Both the position numbers and the translations under genes were made by a program. This document shows, piece by piece, positions 21,014-29,740 of a stretch of 52,170 bases of DNA (its first letter is position 1; every line of letters starts with the position of its first letter). Source of the stretch: DASRAA01 sp036512955 (lineage in GTDB: Bacteria; Acidobacteriota; Terriglobia; Terriglobales; Acidobacteriaceae); the NCBI GenBank assembly GCA_036512955.1, contig DATBZX010000076.1, positions 1-52,170 of the forward strand. Direction: 5' to 3'. Under the pieces are notes generated by a model. It was not told the DNA's origin and ran no database searches. It saw only the letters and a list, made by a program, of their open reading frames with translations.

Positions 21014-21763
21014 CTAGGCGAACAGGGACCCAACGCCCGCCCCAATGAGGGTTACCACCGCCCACCAGCCAAAAACGACTCCCATGCACGTCCCGCGCTT
21101 GACCTTGGTCAGGCACGAGTAGCCGATGCCGGTGAGGACCAGCGTCCAGATATTGAAGATGTCGATCGCCGTCAGGACTGAGTAAAGAAAGTGCGATGAA
21201 GTGGGATCCACGAGTCCTCCGAGGTTGCTGGCCACCATGTTCTGAAAGGTGAATCCCTCGGCCGCACCCATTCCCACAACGCCCATTGCAATCAGCGCCT
21301 TAATAATTCCCGGAAGAAATGCATACATGCTGATCGCCATCGCGTGCTTGAACTTCACCTCGGCGCCAAAGCCAAAGTTGAATGTCGCCATCAGCACCCC
21401 CGCGATCACGCCCACAAAGATGATCGTCATCAGCGGCGACCCGTAGGCGATGTACCTGGTCACGGTGGCGCCTATGCGCATCTGGGTGGCCTTCTGGTCA
21501 GGGGGGAGCTGGTCAATCTTGTCCAGCTGCTTGGGACTGAGCCGAAGCTGGTTTTCGTAGGCCGTTTCCATGCCGAGCTTCTTGTCGACCACAAACACGA
21601 TGGCCAGTCCGAAGATCGACATCAGCAGCCAAGGCACCCACCAACTCGCGTTACGGCGGATGTCGGTAAAGGTCTTGCTCGGAGCTACGAACGTATCGAC
21701 TACGCGCTCCATTTCGGTAAGAGATTTGTTTTCATCTGAAACGACCGCAGCCGTTGCGTTCAT
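21014..21763 (-). CDS. Yip1-domain integral membrane protein
   Basis: A 249-residue membrane protein of the Yip1/YIF1 superfamily, common in Acidobacteriota with unknown role. ATG 21763 is chosen because GGAGGG lies 4 bases upstream; an ATG four codons earlier is possible. The cytosolic N-terminus contains ERVVDTFVAPSKTFTDIRRNASWWVPWLLMS, the 'F..P..TF.DI...PSWW.P' pattern at the first helix. Four further hydrophobic segments follow, including LMTIIFVGVIAGVLMATFNF and the final WAVVTLIGAGVGSLFA. No enzymatic residues are evident. It appears monocistronic. Confidence 0.82.
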   Translation of the reverse strand: MNATAAVVSDENKSLTEMERVVDTFVAPSKTFTDIRRNASWWVPWLLMSIFGLAIVFVVDKKLGMETAYENQLRLSPKQLDKIDQLPPDQKATQMRIGATVTRYIAYGSPLMTIIFVGVIAGVLMATFNFGFGAEVKFKHAMAISMYAFLPGIIKALIAMGVVGMGAAEGFTFQNMVASNLGGLVDPTSSHFLYSVLTAIDIFNIWTLVLTGIGYSCLTKVKRGTCMGVVFGWWAVVTLIGAGVGSLFA

Positions 21764-21956
21764 GAAACCCTCCATGCGGGAGTTGCGAGAGATCCTGCTC
21801 TCACCGGATCAATCAAAAGTATTGCAACTTTGAATAGTAGAAGACGGCAGGATTGTAGCACCCGTCCGACGTTCCGTGTTGATTCTCCTCACTTTCGGGG
21901 ATCGGCTTGCGGTGACCGGGTTGTGGTGACGCTGTCCCGCCTTTTAGACTGAAGCT

Positions 21957-22889
21957 ATGCACGTCCACGTCAGCTCCAGCAGTGATGCAGCGACTTCCAA
22001 GGTCCTGCGCATTTCGCTTGTCGTCACGCTGGTTTACATCGTGCTGCTGGTCGTGGCCGGAGTACGCGCCCACAGTCTGGCCCTGCTCTCGGAAGCCGGA
22101 CACAACCTGTCCGACTTCTTTGCTCTGTTGCTCTCCTGGGGAGCAGTTTATTTGTCGGGCAAGAGTCCGGACGCCCGCAAGACCTTCGGCTACAACCGCG
22201 CCGGTGTTCTGGCAGCGTTCATCAACGGGACCTCGCTGGTCCTGATCTCGTTCTACATCTGGTACGAAGCCTTCCACCGCCTGCTGAACCCCGTCGAAGT
22301 CCATGCGGGATTAATGATCTGGGTTGCCGCCGCGGGTGTGATCATGAATGGCGGCATCGCGCTGCTGCTGATGCGCGGTCATCGCGACATCAATCTGCGC
22401 AGCGCCATCGTGCACGAAATCGGGGACACGCTGTCCACGGCAGCGGTCATTGCCGGGGGCGTCGCCATCGCGCTGACCGGCCAGCGCTGGATCGATCCCG
22501 CCCTCTCCATCGGCATTGGCGTGATGATCCTGTGGTCGTCCATCGGAATCATCCGCGAGAGCCTGAACATCCTGCTTGAGGGTACTCCCAGCGGCATGGA
22601 ACTGGAGCGCATCGAAACCACAATCCGCGCCATCCCGGGCGTCAATGACGTCCACGATCTGCATGTGTGGAGCATTGGCAGCGACACTCATGCATTCTCC
22701 TGCCACGTCAGCATTGCCGACATGCGCGCCTCGGAGAGCGAAACCCTGCTGCGCCAGATCCGCGACGAGTTGGGGTCGCGCTTCCACATTCATCACACCA
22801 CCATCCAGTTCGAGTACGCGGTCTGCGAGGTGGCCCACGGCTGCGTCATTCCCTCCAGCCCTGGACACGAACATACCCATGACCACTAA
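21957..22889 (+). CDS. CDF family divalent cation efflux protein
   Basis: Cation diffusion facilitator, exporting Zn2+ or similar ions by proton antiport. The 310-residue protein has six predicted helices. The metal site residues are in place: HNLSD in helix 2 (SEAGHNLSDFFAL) and HEIGDT in helix 5 (IVHEIGDTLSTAA), the HxxxD pairs typical of Zn transporters. The cytoplasmic C-terminal domain (residues about 205-290) has GVNDVHDLHVWSIGSDTHAF. The tail ends HEHTHDH. TAGACT ends 6 bases before the ATG without a Shine-Dalgarno. The gene overlaps the next, frameshifted lipoprotein by 11 bases. Confidence 0.93.
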   Translation: MHVHVSSSSDAATSKVLRISLVVTLVYIVLLVVAGVRAHSLALLSEAGHNLSDFFALLLSWGAVYLSGKSPDARKTFGYNRAGVLAAFINGTSLVLISFYIWYEAFHRLLNPVEVHAGLMIWVAAAGVIMNGGIALLLMRGHRDINLRSAIVHEIGDTLSTAAVIAGGVAIALTGQRWIDPALSIGIGVMILWSSIGIIRESLNILLEGTPSGMELERIETTIRAIPGVNDVHDLHVWSIGSDTHAFSCHVSIADMRASESETLLRQIRDELGSRFHIHHTTIQFEYAVCEVAHGCVIPSSPGHEHTHDH

Positions 22890-23333
22890 CCCGGCGCCGG
22901 GGAGAACCGTTCTGCGCAGGCTGTCCCACAGTGTGGGAGTCATCTCGCTTGCAGCCGTGATTCTCGCAGCTCCCGGCTGCGGCAAGAAAGCCCCACCCAG
23001 TCCGGCGAACGCATCGGAGGCATCCAATAGCGGTTGGAAACTCGACTTGAAGGTTGCGCCCGAGCGTCCCCGCATAGTGCGCCCCGCGACATTTGCCGTG
23101 CACATCGCAGACACCACGGCAAGCCGGTGGAGAACGCCCAGGTCACCGGCGCGCTCACCATGACGATGATGGACATGGGCAAGACCGCCGTGAAGTTCGG
23201 GCCCAAGGGAAATGGCGACTACCAAGCTACGGTTCCCAGCTTCGACATGTCCGGCCCCTGGGATCTCACCGTCGACGCCGCCCAAGGCCCACTCCACTCT
23301 CGCAGGGTTTTCCAGGTCACCGTGTTCGATTAA
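22879..23333 (+). pseudogene. frameshifted FixH/YtkA-like lipoprotein
   Basis: From ATG 22879 the frame encodes a lipoprotein signal with lipobox (VILAAPGCGKK), then WKLDLKVAPERPRIVRPATF and AVHIADTT. The frame then breaks near 23117-23121. Continuing one frame over gives GKPVENAQVTGALTMTMMD, GKTAVKFGPKGNGDYQATV and FDMSGPWDLTVDAAQGPLHS, ending VFQVTVFD. The halves join if one G is restored in ACCACGGC, giving a 151-residue protein. The fused product resembles FixH/YtkA-like domains (copper- or metal-related exported proteins). It may be a genuine mutation or a sequencing or assembly error. It overlaps the end of the cation exporter gene. Confidence 0.7.
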
Positions 23334-23424
23334 CGGCACCGCCCCGTCGTGCCAGCAAGAGTCACGTCGCTACGCGCTCGAACGGGTCGATAGTTGGTCC
23401 GGGTACGGTGGCGGCATACCTGCG

Positions 23425-24201
23425 TCAGCTCCAGATCTGCCGTGCGAAATAATAAACCGACAAGGTAAATCCGATGGCGATCACGATGGCGCGCACGTAC
23501 CCCGGCTTGGTCTTCTGAGCGAAATAAGCCCCAAAATATCCCCCGAGTATCGACCCAACGGCCATCACAATCGTTTCTGGCCAGTACACCGCATGGGCAA
23601 GAACGAACAACACCAGTGCAACCCCGTTGGAGACGGTCGTCAGCAGCGCCTTCAGCGCATTCATGGTGTGGATTTCTTCCATGCCCAGCAGCGCCAGCAT
23701 GGCAAGGATCAGAATTCCCGCGCCTGCCCCGAAGTATCCGATGTAGAACGCAATAAATATCTGGATCGACACCGCACGGACGTTGGAGAACTCATGGTGC
23801 TCGCCGCTGGCGGTGCGCTTGCGTACCCAACGCGTCACGCTCCCGCTCATCGCGAAGATGATGGTCGCGGCCAGGATCAGCCACGGCACCAGGCGCATGA
23901 AGATGGCCTGGGGCGTTTTGAGCAATGTCCAGCCACCGAGAATGCCGCCCAGAATGGCGGTTATGATCAGCGGCGTCATCGTCGACCAGGACAGGTTGCG
24001 AAACTGGCTGCGATACGCCCCGATACTGACGGCTTGCCCCGGCCAGACTGCGACGGCATTCGACGCGTTCGCATTTACCGGCGGGATGCCCACGAAAAGC
24101 AGCGCTGGAAAAGTAACGAAGCTCCCGCCGCCGGCTACAGAGTTGATCGCTCCCGCCGCTATCCCGGCAAGAAACAGAATTGTGGCGTGACTGATGTGCA
24201 T
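23425..24201 (-). CDS. TSUP-family (TauE/SafE-like) anion permease
   Basis: A 258-residue polytopic membrane protein. The N-terminus HATILFLAGIAAGAINSVAGGGSFVTFPALLFVGIPPV is the classic TauE/SafE opening with the GGG motif. NASNAVAVWPGQ follows, and the second repeat half carries IGYFGAGAGILILAMLALLG. The family exports sulfite, sulfoacetate or related anions; the substrate here is unknown. ATG 24201 gives the family N-terminus; an upstream start would add about 31 residues of non-family sequence. It is convergent with the frameshifted lipoprotein and divergent from hup. Confidence 0.88.
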   Translation of the reverse strand: MHISHATILFLAGIAAGAINSVAGGGSFVTFPALLFVGIPPVNANASNAVAVWPGQAVSIGAYRSQFRNLSWSTMTPLIITAILGGILGGWTLLKTPQAIFMRLVPWLILAATIIFAMSGSVTRWVRKRTASGEHHEFSNVRAVSIQIFIAFYIGYFGAGAGILILAMLALLGMEEIHTMNALKALLTTVSNGVALVLFVLAHAVYWPETIVMAVGSILGGYFGAYFAQKTKPGYVRAIVIAIGFTLSVYYFARQIWS

Positions 24202-24321
24202 TGCGTATAAAAACCAGATGGTATCAGGTACGCCCGAAATCGAATTGAGCGAGGGCCCGCGACCCCCGATCAGTGCCCGGGACGATCGGCCCAAACTGGG
24301 ATTGTTGCCTAACTAGGAACC

Positions 24322-24357
24322 CTCCCAGAGGTGCATGGATACAAGCTCCCAGAGGTG
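24322..24357 (+). promoter_or_regulatory. 12-bp direct repeats upstream of hup
   Basis: CTCCCAGAGGTG occurs exactly at 24322-24333 and 24346-24357, a 24-base period or just over two helical turns. It lies about 60 bases upstream of the putative -10, the position expected for an activator or repressor pair. Confidence 0.5.
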
Positions 24358-24414
24358 GGGGCTGTGGAAAACCCGCATTAAATCTAGCGGAAACGCTTTC
24401 CTCCCGTCTGCGGA

Positions 24415-24423
24415 TGTTATAAG
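24415..24423 (+). promoter_or_regulatory. extended -10 promoter for hup
   Basis: TGTTATAAG gives an extended -10 (TGnTATAAG) at 24415-24423, about 54 bases before the start codon. No good -35 is present, as expected for an extended -10 site. Confidence 0.5.
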
Positions 24424-24476
24424 ATACGCTCCAATTGAGCATTTTTACGGCTCAATCATTCAAGGAGGAATACCCA

Positions 24477-24773
24477 ATGGCAGCAGGCATGACCAAAACA
24501 CAGCTGGTTCGGCACATTGCCGAAAAGCATGAACTGAGCAACAAGCAAGTAGCAGCATTGATGGAATCGTTCGCCGAAATCGCCATCAAGGAAACCAAGA
24601 AGAATGGCGTATTTGTAGTGCCGGGTTTGGGGCGCCTGGTGAAATCCGCCCGCAAGGCGCGCATGGGCCGCAATCCGCAGACCGGCGAAGCCATCAAGAT
24701 CGCCGCCAAGACTGTCGTGAAGTTCCGCGTGGCCAAGGCTGTGAAAGACGCCATTGCACCGCCCAAGAAGTAG
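24477..24773 (+). CDS. hup: HU family DNA-binding protein
   Basis: HU-type histone-like protein that bends and compacts DNA as a dimer. The 98-residue product has MTKTQLVRHIAEKHELSNKQ for the N-terminal helices, GVFVVPGLGRLVKSARKARMGRNPQTGEAIKI for the beta-arm with the intercalating Pro in RNPQTGE, and a VVKFRVAKAVKDA end. ATG 24477 is supported by AAGGAGGA 7 bases upstream. It is monocistronic, with a promoter at 24415 and a terminator at 24796. Confidence 0.95.
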   Translation: MAAGMTKTQLVRHIAEKHELSNKQVAALMESFAEIAIKETKKNGVFVVPGLGRLVKSARKARMGRNPQTGEAIKIAAKTVVKFRVAKAVKDAIAPPKK

Positions 24774-24795
24774 GTCCTGATCTTCTGAGTATGCG

Positions 24796-24821
24796 AAGGC
24801 CGGCATCGCGCCGGCCTTTTC
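24796..24821 (+). terminator. intrinsic terminator after hup
   Basis: AAGGCCGGC (24796-24804) and GCCGGCC (24810-24816) followed by TTTT form a compact GC-rich hairpin with a T-tail. It lies between convergent genes and may also serve the RidA gene. Confidence 0.85.
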
Positions 24822-24841
24822 TACTGCTTTCAATTTCGCGT

Positions 24842-25240
24842 TCAGGTCAATTCGGATGCGATGATCGCATCCACTTCAATCTCTACCAGCATCTCGGGAG
24901 AGATCAGGGCCGACACTTCCACCATGGTTGACGCGGGGCGAATGTCGCCGAAGATTTCTCCATGGGCGCGGCCAACTTCCTCCCACCGGCTGATGTCGGT
25001 GACGTAGGTGCGCGTTCGCACCACGTCGCGGAAGCTGGCTCCGGCCTGCGTCAACGCGCGTTCGATGTTCTTCAGGGTCTGCACCGCTTGCGCGTAAACA
25101 TCATTTCCGCCGACGATTTTTCCATCCGCTCCGGTTGCGACGGTTCCTGCAACCGAGATGAACGGTCCCATCTTCACCGCGCGCGAGAATCCGACCTTCG
25201 GTTCATACGGCGAGTTGCCGAAGATATTTTGTCGTTTCAC
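24842..25240 (-). CDS. ridA: RidA family enamine/imine deaminase
   Basis: RidA-type proteins hydrolyse reactive enamine/imine intermediates such as 2-aminoacrylate. The 132-residue protein has the trimer fold landmarks: FSRAVKMGPFISVAGTVATG, YAQAVQTLKNIERALTQAGA, the active-site Arg in VVRTRTYVTDI near residue 88, and a late EVSALISPEMLVEIEVDAI. AGGAGG lies 6 bases before the ATG. It is close to RidA but could be a subgroup with another substrate. The 25241-25582 gap upstream shows nothing recognisable. Confidence 0.85.
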   Translation of the reverse strand: MKRQNIFGNSPYEPKVGFSRAVKMGPFISVAGTVATGADGKIVGGNDVYAQAVQTLKNIERALTQAGASFRDVVRTRTYVTDISRWEEVGRAHGEIFGDIRPASTMVEVSALISPEMLVEIEVDAIIASELT

Positions 25241-25582
25241 GAGTGCCTCCTAGGGAATCCAAAATTGTGCCACAGGCGGAGAATTTCGGCTGCTTGGAAT
25301 GTTGGCGAATATTTTGGCAACCGAGCAACGAGTCTGCTAGCAACACTGTCGAACACTCGGGCAAAGCCTGTAAATCAGCATCGATTGCGCATCACTCTCA
25401 CGGAAATCAAACCTGACGATGGGCGCGATACCGCTCTGGTTCGCCTGCGGCCCGTACCAACAACGTCACGGTCTTTGCTCTTAACACTTGCGCTCAGAAA
25501 CAAAGTGAGCTATCAACGCATCACATCAGCAAGTGAATCCGGTTGCCGAAGCCGAAAATTCAGTGGGGGACGAACACAGGCC

Positions 25583-26134
25583 ATGATTCCCGAATCGCAC
25601 TCGCTGCAGGCGTTGTTCACGGAACTCATTCACCACCACTTCGACCGCGACATCGGACTGCGCGATTCCGAGGTGCAGGACTATGTAGTCAATGTGCTGA
25701 CGGAGTTCTGCGAAGTCGAGCAAATGTTCAAGCTGCGCAATGCCAATGAGCGTCCGCTCGACGACGTAGGCGAGATGCTGCTCGAAGCCGATCCCATCTA
25801 CGGGCCCGCGCCGTCGTTCGACCGCGAGCGACAAGTGCGCAAGCACATTGGCGATTACACGCTGTTCCTGTCAGGAATGTTTCCCGAGAGCATCAACCAT
25901 TACCGGTTGCGGCGGCAGCGCCTGGAGAATTTCGTCGATTTGATCAAGGCTGGCAAAGAGAGTTACTTCATCGTCTCCAAGTTCGACCAATTCGAATATG
26001 CGCGGCTAGCCCCGCTTTTCGGAAAACTCGCACACGAGTTCGAGTCATGCGTCTATGGACTGAACCTGGTCAAGGGCGACCTGGACGAGATGCAGCACCC
26101 CATCACACGCCGGGCAAGAGAAGTCGTGATGTAA
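25583..26134 (+). CDS. conserved hypothetical protein
   Basis: A 183-residue soluble protein with no signal peptide or membrane segment. It is rich in charged and aromatic residues and looks helical: ALFTELIHHHFDRDIGLRDS, VVNVLTEFCEVEQMFKL, KHIGDYTLFLSGMFPESINH and YFIVSKFDQFEYARLAPLFG. No catalytic motif or named domain is recognised. ATG 25583 is preceded by GAACACAGG; no strong ribosome-binding site. Open sequence continues upstream in frame but is not protein-like. It lies tail-to-tail with the heme operon. Confidence 0.75.
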   Translation: MIPESHSLQALFTELIHHHFDRDIGLRDSEVQDYVVNVLTEFCEVEQMFKLRNANERPLDDVGEMLLEADPIYGPAPSFDRERQVRKHIGDYTLFLSGMFPESINHYRLRRQRLENFVDLIKAGKESYFIVSKFDQFEYARLAPLFGKLAHEFESCVYGLNLVKGDLDEMQHPITRRAREVVM

Positions 26135-26157
26135 GGACCGCGTTCCCGCCGCAGACC

Positions 26158-27582
26158 CTATCGCGTCTGCGGAGCCGCCGTCACGCCCACTTGTGCAATG
26201 GCGTTCGCCGCGTTCATGCCTTCGCGGATGCAGTCCGGCACGCCAATCCCGTGAAACGCATTGCCCGCCAGCGCCAGGCCGGGAATCTCTCTGACCCGCT
26301 TTTCGATGCGCTCGACCCTCGCGATATGGCCTGACTCATACTGCGCCATCGCGCCGCGCCACCGATACACACGGGCAAACATCGGGCGTGCTTCCAGCTT
26401 GACGATCTTCTTCAGTTCAGCTCGCACCGTATCCAGAATTTCGTCCTCGGTCAGATTCAGCACAGCCTCGTCACGTGCTCCGCCAAGGAAGCAGCGCAAG
26501 ATGCCTTTGTCCGCCGGGGCACGATGCGGAAATTTGTTATGCACGAACGTACAGGCCAACATCCGTGTGCCTTCGCTACGCGGCACCAGGAATCCGAAGC
26601 CCGGCGGCAGGTGCTTGAGTTGGTCCATGTGATAACCAAGGGTGACGGTGACCGACGAGCTGTAGGTGATGCCAAGGAGATCGTCCGCCAGTTCGCTATC
26701 GACAGCCTCGAGCAATGCCCCGGCAACGTTCGCGGGAGTCGCGACGATGACGGCGTCGAAATTTTCGTTCCCGCCCATGTCGATCGCCACACGCCAGCCG
26801 TCTCCCTCGGGATACACGCCGCGAATCCGCGTGCGCATGCGAATCGCCGTGGGCTCGAGGCGCGCCACGATGGCGTCGACCAGTTGTTGCATGCCGTCTT
26901 TCAGCGAGCTGAACAGCGGCCGGGGCGGCTGCTTGCTGGCCATGGCGCGCATCTTGTTATGCGCCGCCAGCATGGCGCGACTCAGGCTGCCGTACTTCTC
27001 TTCCATCTCCACGAAGCGCGGAAGCACGGCGCGCGCGCTCAGCTTGTTGGCGTCGCCGCCATACACTCCCGACAACAGCGGGTCGGCCAGCCGGTCAACG
27101 ACCTCAGCTCCAAAATGCCGCTCCACCAGCTCGCCCACTGTCTCGTCCGTTTCCATGGGGCGCGGCGGATGCATCAGCTCCCTTGCCATGCGCAGCTTAG
27201 TTCCCCACGAGAACAGAGGCGACAGCGCGGTGGGAACCAGCTTGGTCGGCACCATGAACATCAGGCCGTCGGGCATGACGACCAGCTTGCCCTTGACCAC
27301 GATGTAGGTCTTGCGCTGCGCATCATTGGAGCCGATCAGTTGATCGTCGATACCCAGCTCTTTGCACAGCGTCAGCGCCCAAGGCTTCTCGGTCAGGAAG
27401 GAATCGGGGCCGGCCTCGACCAGGCATCCGTCCACATGGTCGGAGTACATCGACCCGCCCAGCCGCTGGCTGCTCTCAAACAAGGTGTAGGAGATATCCG
27501 CTCCGGCGGCGCGGGCCTTCTCGAGATAAAACGCAGCGCTCAGTCCGGAGATGCCGCCGCCAATAATCGCAATGCGCTTCAT
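26158..27582 (-). CDS. hemY: protoporphyrinogen/coproporphyrinogen oxidase, HemY type
   Basis: FAD-dependent oxidase converting proto- or coproporphyrinogen to the porphyrin in late heme synthesis. The 474-residue protein starts KRIAIIGGGISGLSAAFYLEKA (FAD-binding GxGxxG). GGSMYSDHVDGCLVEAGPDSF follows, and ARVERIEKRVREIPGLALAGNAFHGIGVPDCI is the C-terminal FAD motif. This is the oxygen-dependent HemY family, not HemG or HemJ. It ends a (-) operon hemE-hemH-hemY with a 6-base gap after hemH. Whether it acts on coproporphyrinogen, as in Firmicutes, cannot be decided here. Confidence 0.94.
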   Translation of the reverse strand: MKRIAIIGGGISGLSAAFYLEKARAAGADISYTLFESSQRLGGSMYSDHVDGCLVEAGPDSFLTEKPWALTLCKELGIDDQLIGSNDAQRKTYIVVKGKLVVMPDGLMFMVPTKLVPTALSPLFSWGTKLRMARELMHPPRPMETDETVGELVERHFGAEVVDRLADPLLSGVYGGDANKLSARAVLPRFVEMEEKYGSLSRAMLAAHNKMRAMASKQPPRPLFSSLKDGMQQLVDAIVARLEPTAIRMRTRIRGVYPEGDGWRVAIDMGGNENFDAVIVATPANVAGALLEAVDSELADDLLGITYSSSVTVTLGYHMDQLKHLPPGFGFLVPRSEGTRMLACTFVHNKFPHRAPADKGILRCFLGGARDEAVLNLTEDEILDTVRAELKKIVKLEARPMFARVYRWRGAMAQYESGHIARVERIEKRVREIPGLALAGNAFHGIGVPDCIREGMNAANAIAQVGVTAAPQTR

Positions 27583-27588
27583 AAATGG

Positions 27589-28524
27589 CTATTGCATCTT
27601 CTCAGTCGCCAGCGGTGTTTCGCAAGGCGGCGTCGCGGCCAGCCGAGTCCGGACAATGTCAGCGATGGCCTCGGCGAATGTTGGCGAATCGTTGAGCGAC
27701 TCAGCCCGGTACAGCTTTATGCCGCGCTCGGCGGCGAACTGCCGAAACAGTATGTCGATATCGAACAGGATTTCCACGTGATCGCACACAAAGCCAATAG
27801 GCTGCAGAAATACGCCATCATGGCCTTCTCTTTGCAGCATCTTGATGGTGTCTTCCACGGTTGGCCCCAGCCACTCCCCGCCCGACATTCCCTGGCTCTG
27901 GAAGGCGAATTTCCACTCGCCGATCTCTGGAACTTGTTTCGCCACCAGCGCAGCTGTTTCGCGCGTCTGTGCTTCGTAGGGATCGCCTTCCGTTACTGTG
28001 CGCTGGGGCACACTGTGCGCTGTGAATAGCACGGGCAAACGCGACCCATGCTCCTCGCAAGCCTTCGTCCAACCAGCGCGCAGCTTCTCTGCGAAGGCTT
28101 CAATCAGCGGCGGATGGTCGTGCCACTCCTCCACGAAGTCGATCGGGAACGAGACATTCTCCCCGAAGAGCGACTGCTTATAAGCTCCCACGCTGGTACG
28201 GGAGTTGTGGGGAGCCAGGCAGACCGCAACGGCTTGTCCCACATTGTCAGAAGCCATCTGCTTCAGTGTGTCGGCGATGAACGGATGCCAGTTGCGCATC
28301 CCAACATACACCGGCATGCCCAGTTCGCGGGCCACATTCTCGGCTTGCTGACGAGTGATCCGGGTCAGTGGCGAGCTGCCGATCAGCGAGTACCGATGCT
28401 GCACTTCGCGCACCACCGACTCGGCCATGGGACGGCCGCGCGAGATGTTCTGCAGGAACTCCGGAATGTCCTCGACCCGTTCGGGGCTGCCGTGCGCGAT
28501 CAATAGAACTGCGGTCTTGCCCAT
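27589..28524 (-). CDS. hemH: ferrochelatase
   Basis: Inserts Fe2+ into proto- or coproporphyrin IX. The 311-residue protein has AVLLIAHGSPERVEDIPEFL at the N-terminus, the catalytic His in VLFTAHSVPQRT near residue 182, a FAFQSQGMSGGEWLGPTVED segment, and the acidic metal-side motif VCDHVEILFDIDI near 263. ATG 28524 overlaps the hemE stop as TAATG. The N-terminus lacks the tail and iron-sulfur Cys set found in some ferrochelatases. Confidence 0.94.
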   Translation of the reverse strand: MGKTAVLLIAHGSPERVEDIPEFLQNISRGRPMAESVVREVQHRYSLIGSSPLTRITRQQAENVARELGMPVYVGMRNWHPFIADTLKQMASDNVGQAVAVCLAPHNSRTSVGAYKQSLFGENVSFPIDFVEEWHDHPPLIEAFAEKLRAGWTKACEEHGSRLPVLFTAHSVPQRTVTEGDPYEAQTRETAALVAKQVPEIGEWKFAFQSQGMSGGEWLGPTVEDTIKMLQREGHDGVFLQPIGFVCDHVEILFDIDILFRQFAAERGIKLYRAESLNDSPTFAEAIADIVRTRLAATPPCETPLATEKMQ

Positions 28525-29579
28525 TACTTCCTCGTGGCCGTGGCCGACGTACTGAACTCATGCACAAAGTCGGCGAGGTTCTTCACGTTGTCCACCGGAG
28601 TCAGCGGCAGAATGCCGTGACCAAGATTAAATATGTGGCCGGGGCGTTTGTCCGCCAGCCGCAGGATGTTTTCCGCGCGCTGTTTCACTTCATTCCACGA
28701 TGCAAACAGCGTGACCGGATCTAGGTTTCCCTGCACCGCGTGCTTGTGCCCAACCGTGCGCCAGCCCTCATCGAGCGGCACGCGCCAATCCAGTCCGATC
28801 ACCTCAGCTCCAGTCTCCGACATCGACGGCAGCAGGGTGGTGCTGTCCGTTCCGAAGTAGATAATCGGTACACCGGTCTTTTCCTGCAGCCGGTTAACCA
28901 GCCGCTTCGTGGGTTCGAGCGCGTAGCGGCGGTAATCCTCCACGCTCAGGCAGCCTACCCAGCTATCGAAGATCTGGATGACATCCGCGCCGTAGCGGAC
29001 TTGTTCGGCTGCGTAGTCCGCCAGCACCTCGACCAGCTTGTTGACCAGCTCTTCCCAGACCGCGGGCGAGTTGTACATCAGCTTTTTGACCTCGATGTAA
29101 TGCCGCGATCCCCCGCCCTCCACCATGTAACTGGCAAGCGTAAACGGAGCGCCACAGAATCCGATGACCGGCAGCTTCGAGCCAAAGTGCTTCACCACCT
29201 TGCCCACAGCCTCGGCGACGTAAGCCAGATCGGAGGCGCGGTCCGTACGCAGGACTTTGACATCATCGGCACTACGAATCGGTTTTTCAATCACCGGTCC
29301 TTCGCCGGGCGAGAAGTGAAACGGCATGCCCATCACTTCCAGCGGAAGCAACAGGTCAGCAAAGATGATGGCGGCATCGACCCCAAGGTATTCCGCCGCG
29401 GTGATGGTCACCTCGGCGGCGACCTCCGGCTTCTTACAGATTTCCACCAGGGAATATTGCTTGCGGACGGCGCGGTATTCCTTCATGTAGCGGCCCGCCT
29501 GGCGCATGAACCAGACCGGGGTGGTTTCCACAGGAAGGCGTTTACAGGCACGTACAAAGAGCGAATCAGGAGCGGACAT
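28524..29579 (-). CDS. hemE: uroporphyrinogen decarboxylase
   Basis: HemE removes four carboxyl groups from uroporphyrinogen III to give coproporphyrinogen III. The 351-residue protein has the family signature PVWFMRQAGRYMKEYRAVR near residue 21 with substrate-binding Arg residues. DAAIIFADLLLPLEVMGM carries the catalytic Asp near residue 75, then GFCGAPFTLASYMVEGG and GNLDPVTL and the late GHILPLTPVDNV. ATG 29579 is preceded by TACATT 8 bases upstream and an AAAGG. First gene of hemE-hemH-hemY. Confidence 0.96.
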   Translation of the reverse strand: MSAPDSLFVRACKRLPVETTPVWFMRQAGRYMKEYRAVRKQYSLVEICKKPEVAAEVTITAAEYLGVDAAIIFADLLLPLEVMGMPFHFSPGEGPVIEKPIRSADDVKVLRTDRASDLAYVAEAVGKVVKHFGSKLPVIGFCGAPFTLASYMVEGGGSRHYIEVKKLMYNSPAVWEELVNKLVEVLADYAAEQVRYGADVIQIFDSWVGCLSVEDYRRYALEPTKRLVNRLQEKTGVPIIYFGTDSTTLLPSMSETGAEVIGLDWRVPLDEGWRTVGHKHAVQGNLDPVTLFASWNEVKQRAENILRLADKRPGHIFNLGHGILPLTPVDNVKNLADFVHEFSTSATATRK

Positions 29580-29740
29580 AACCTTTCAATGTAGCATTTC
29601 ACCTCACCCCGCCCTGTGACGCCAATCACAAGCCGGTCGGAAGCCTCGTTTGCCGTCAAAAACCGGCCGATCCGCAAGGTGTGTCGTGCGTCACTTCGCT
29701 CCCAGCGTCGGGTTTCTATAATCACGTTTTGGATCGCGTC

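Noticed and set aside
20855..21181. Plus-strand frame with a Pro-rich stretch (LPPPPAPYGPNIPKR)
   Set aside because: Its second half is antisense to the Yip1 gene, there is no ribosome-binding site, and the Pro-rich part lies in a gap with no other coding sign.
24962..25582. Long open frame upstream of the conserved hypothetical gene at 25583
   Set aside because: It overlaps ridA on the opposite strand and its translation is not protein-like; the family-like sequence begins at ATG 25583.
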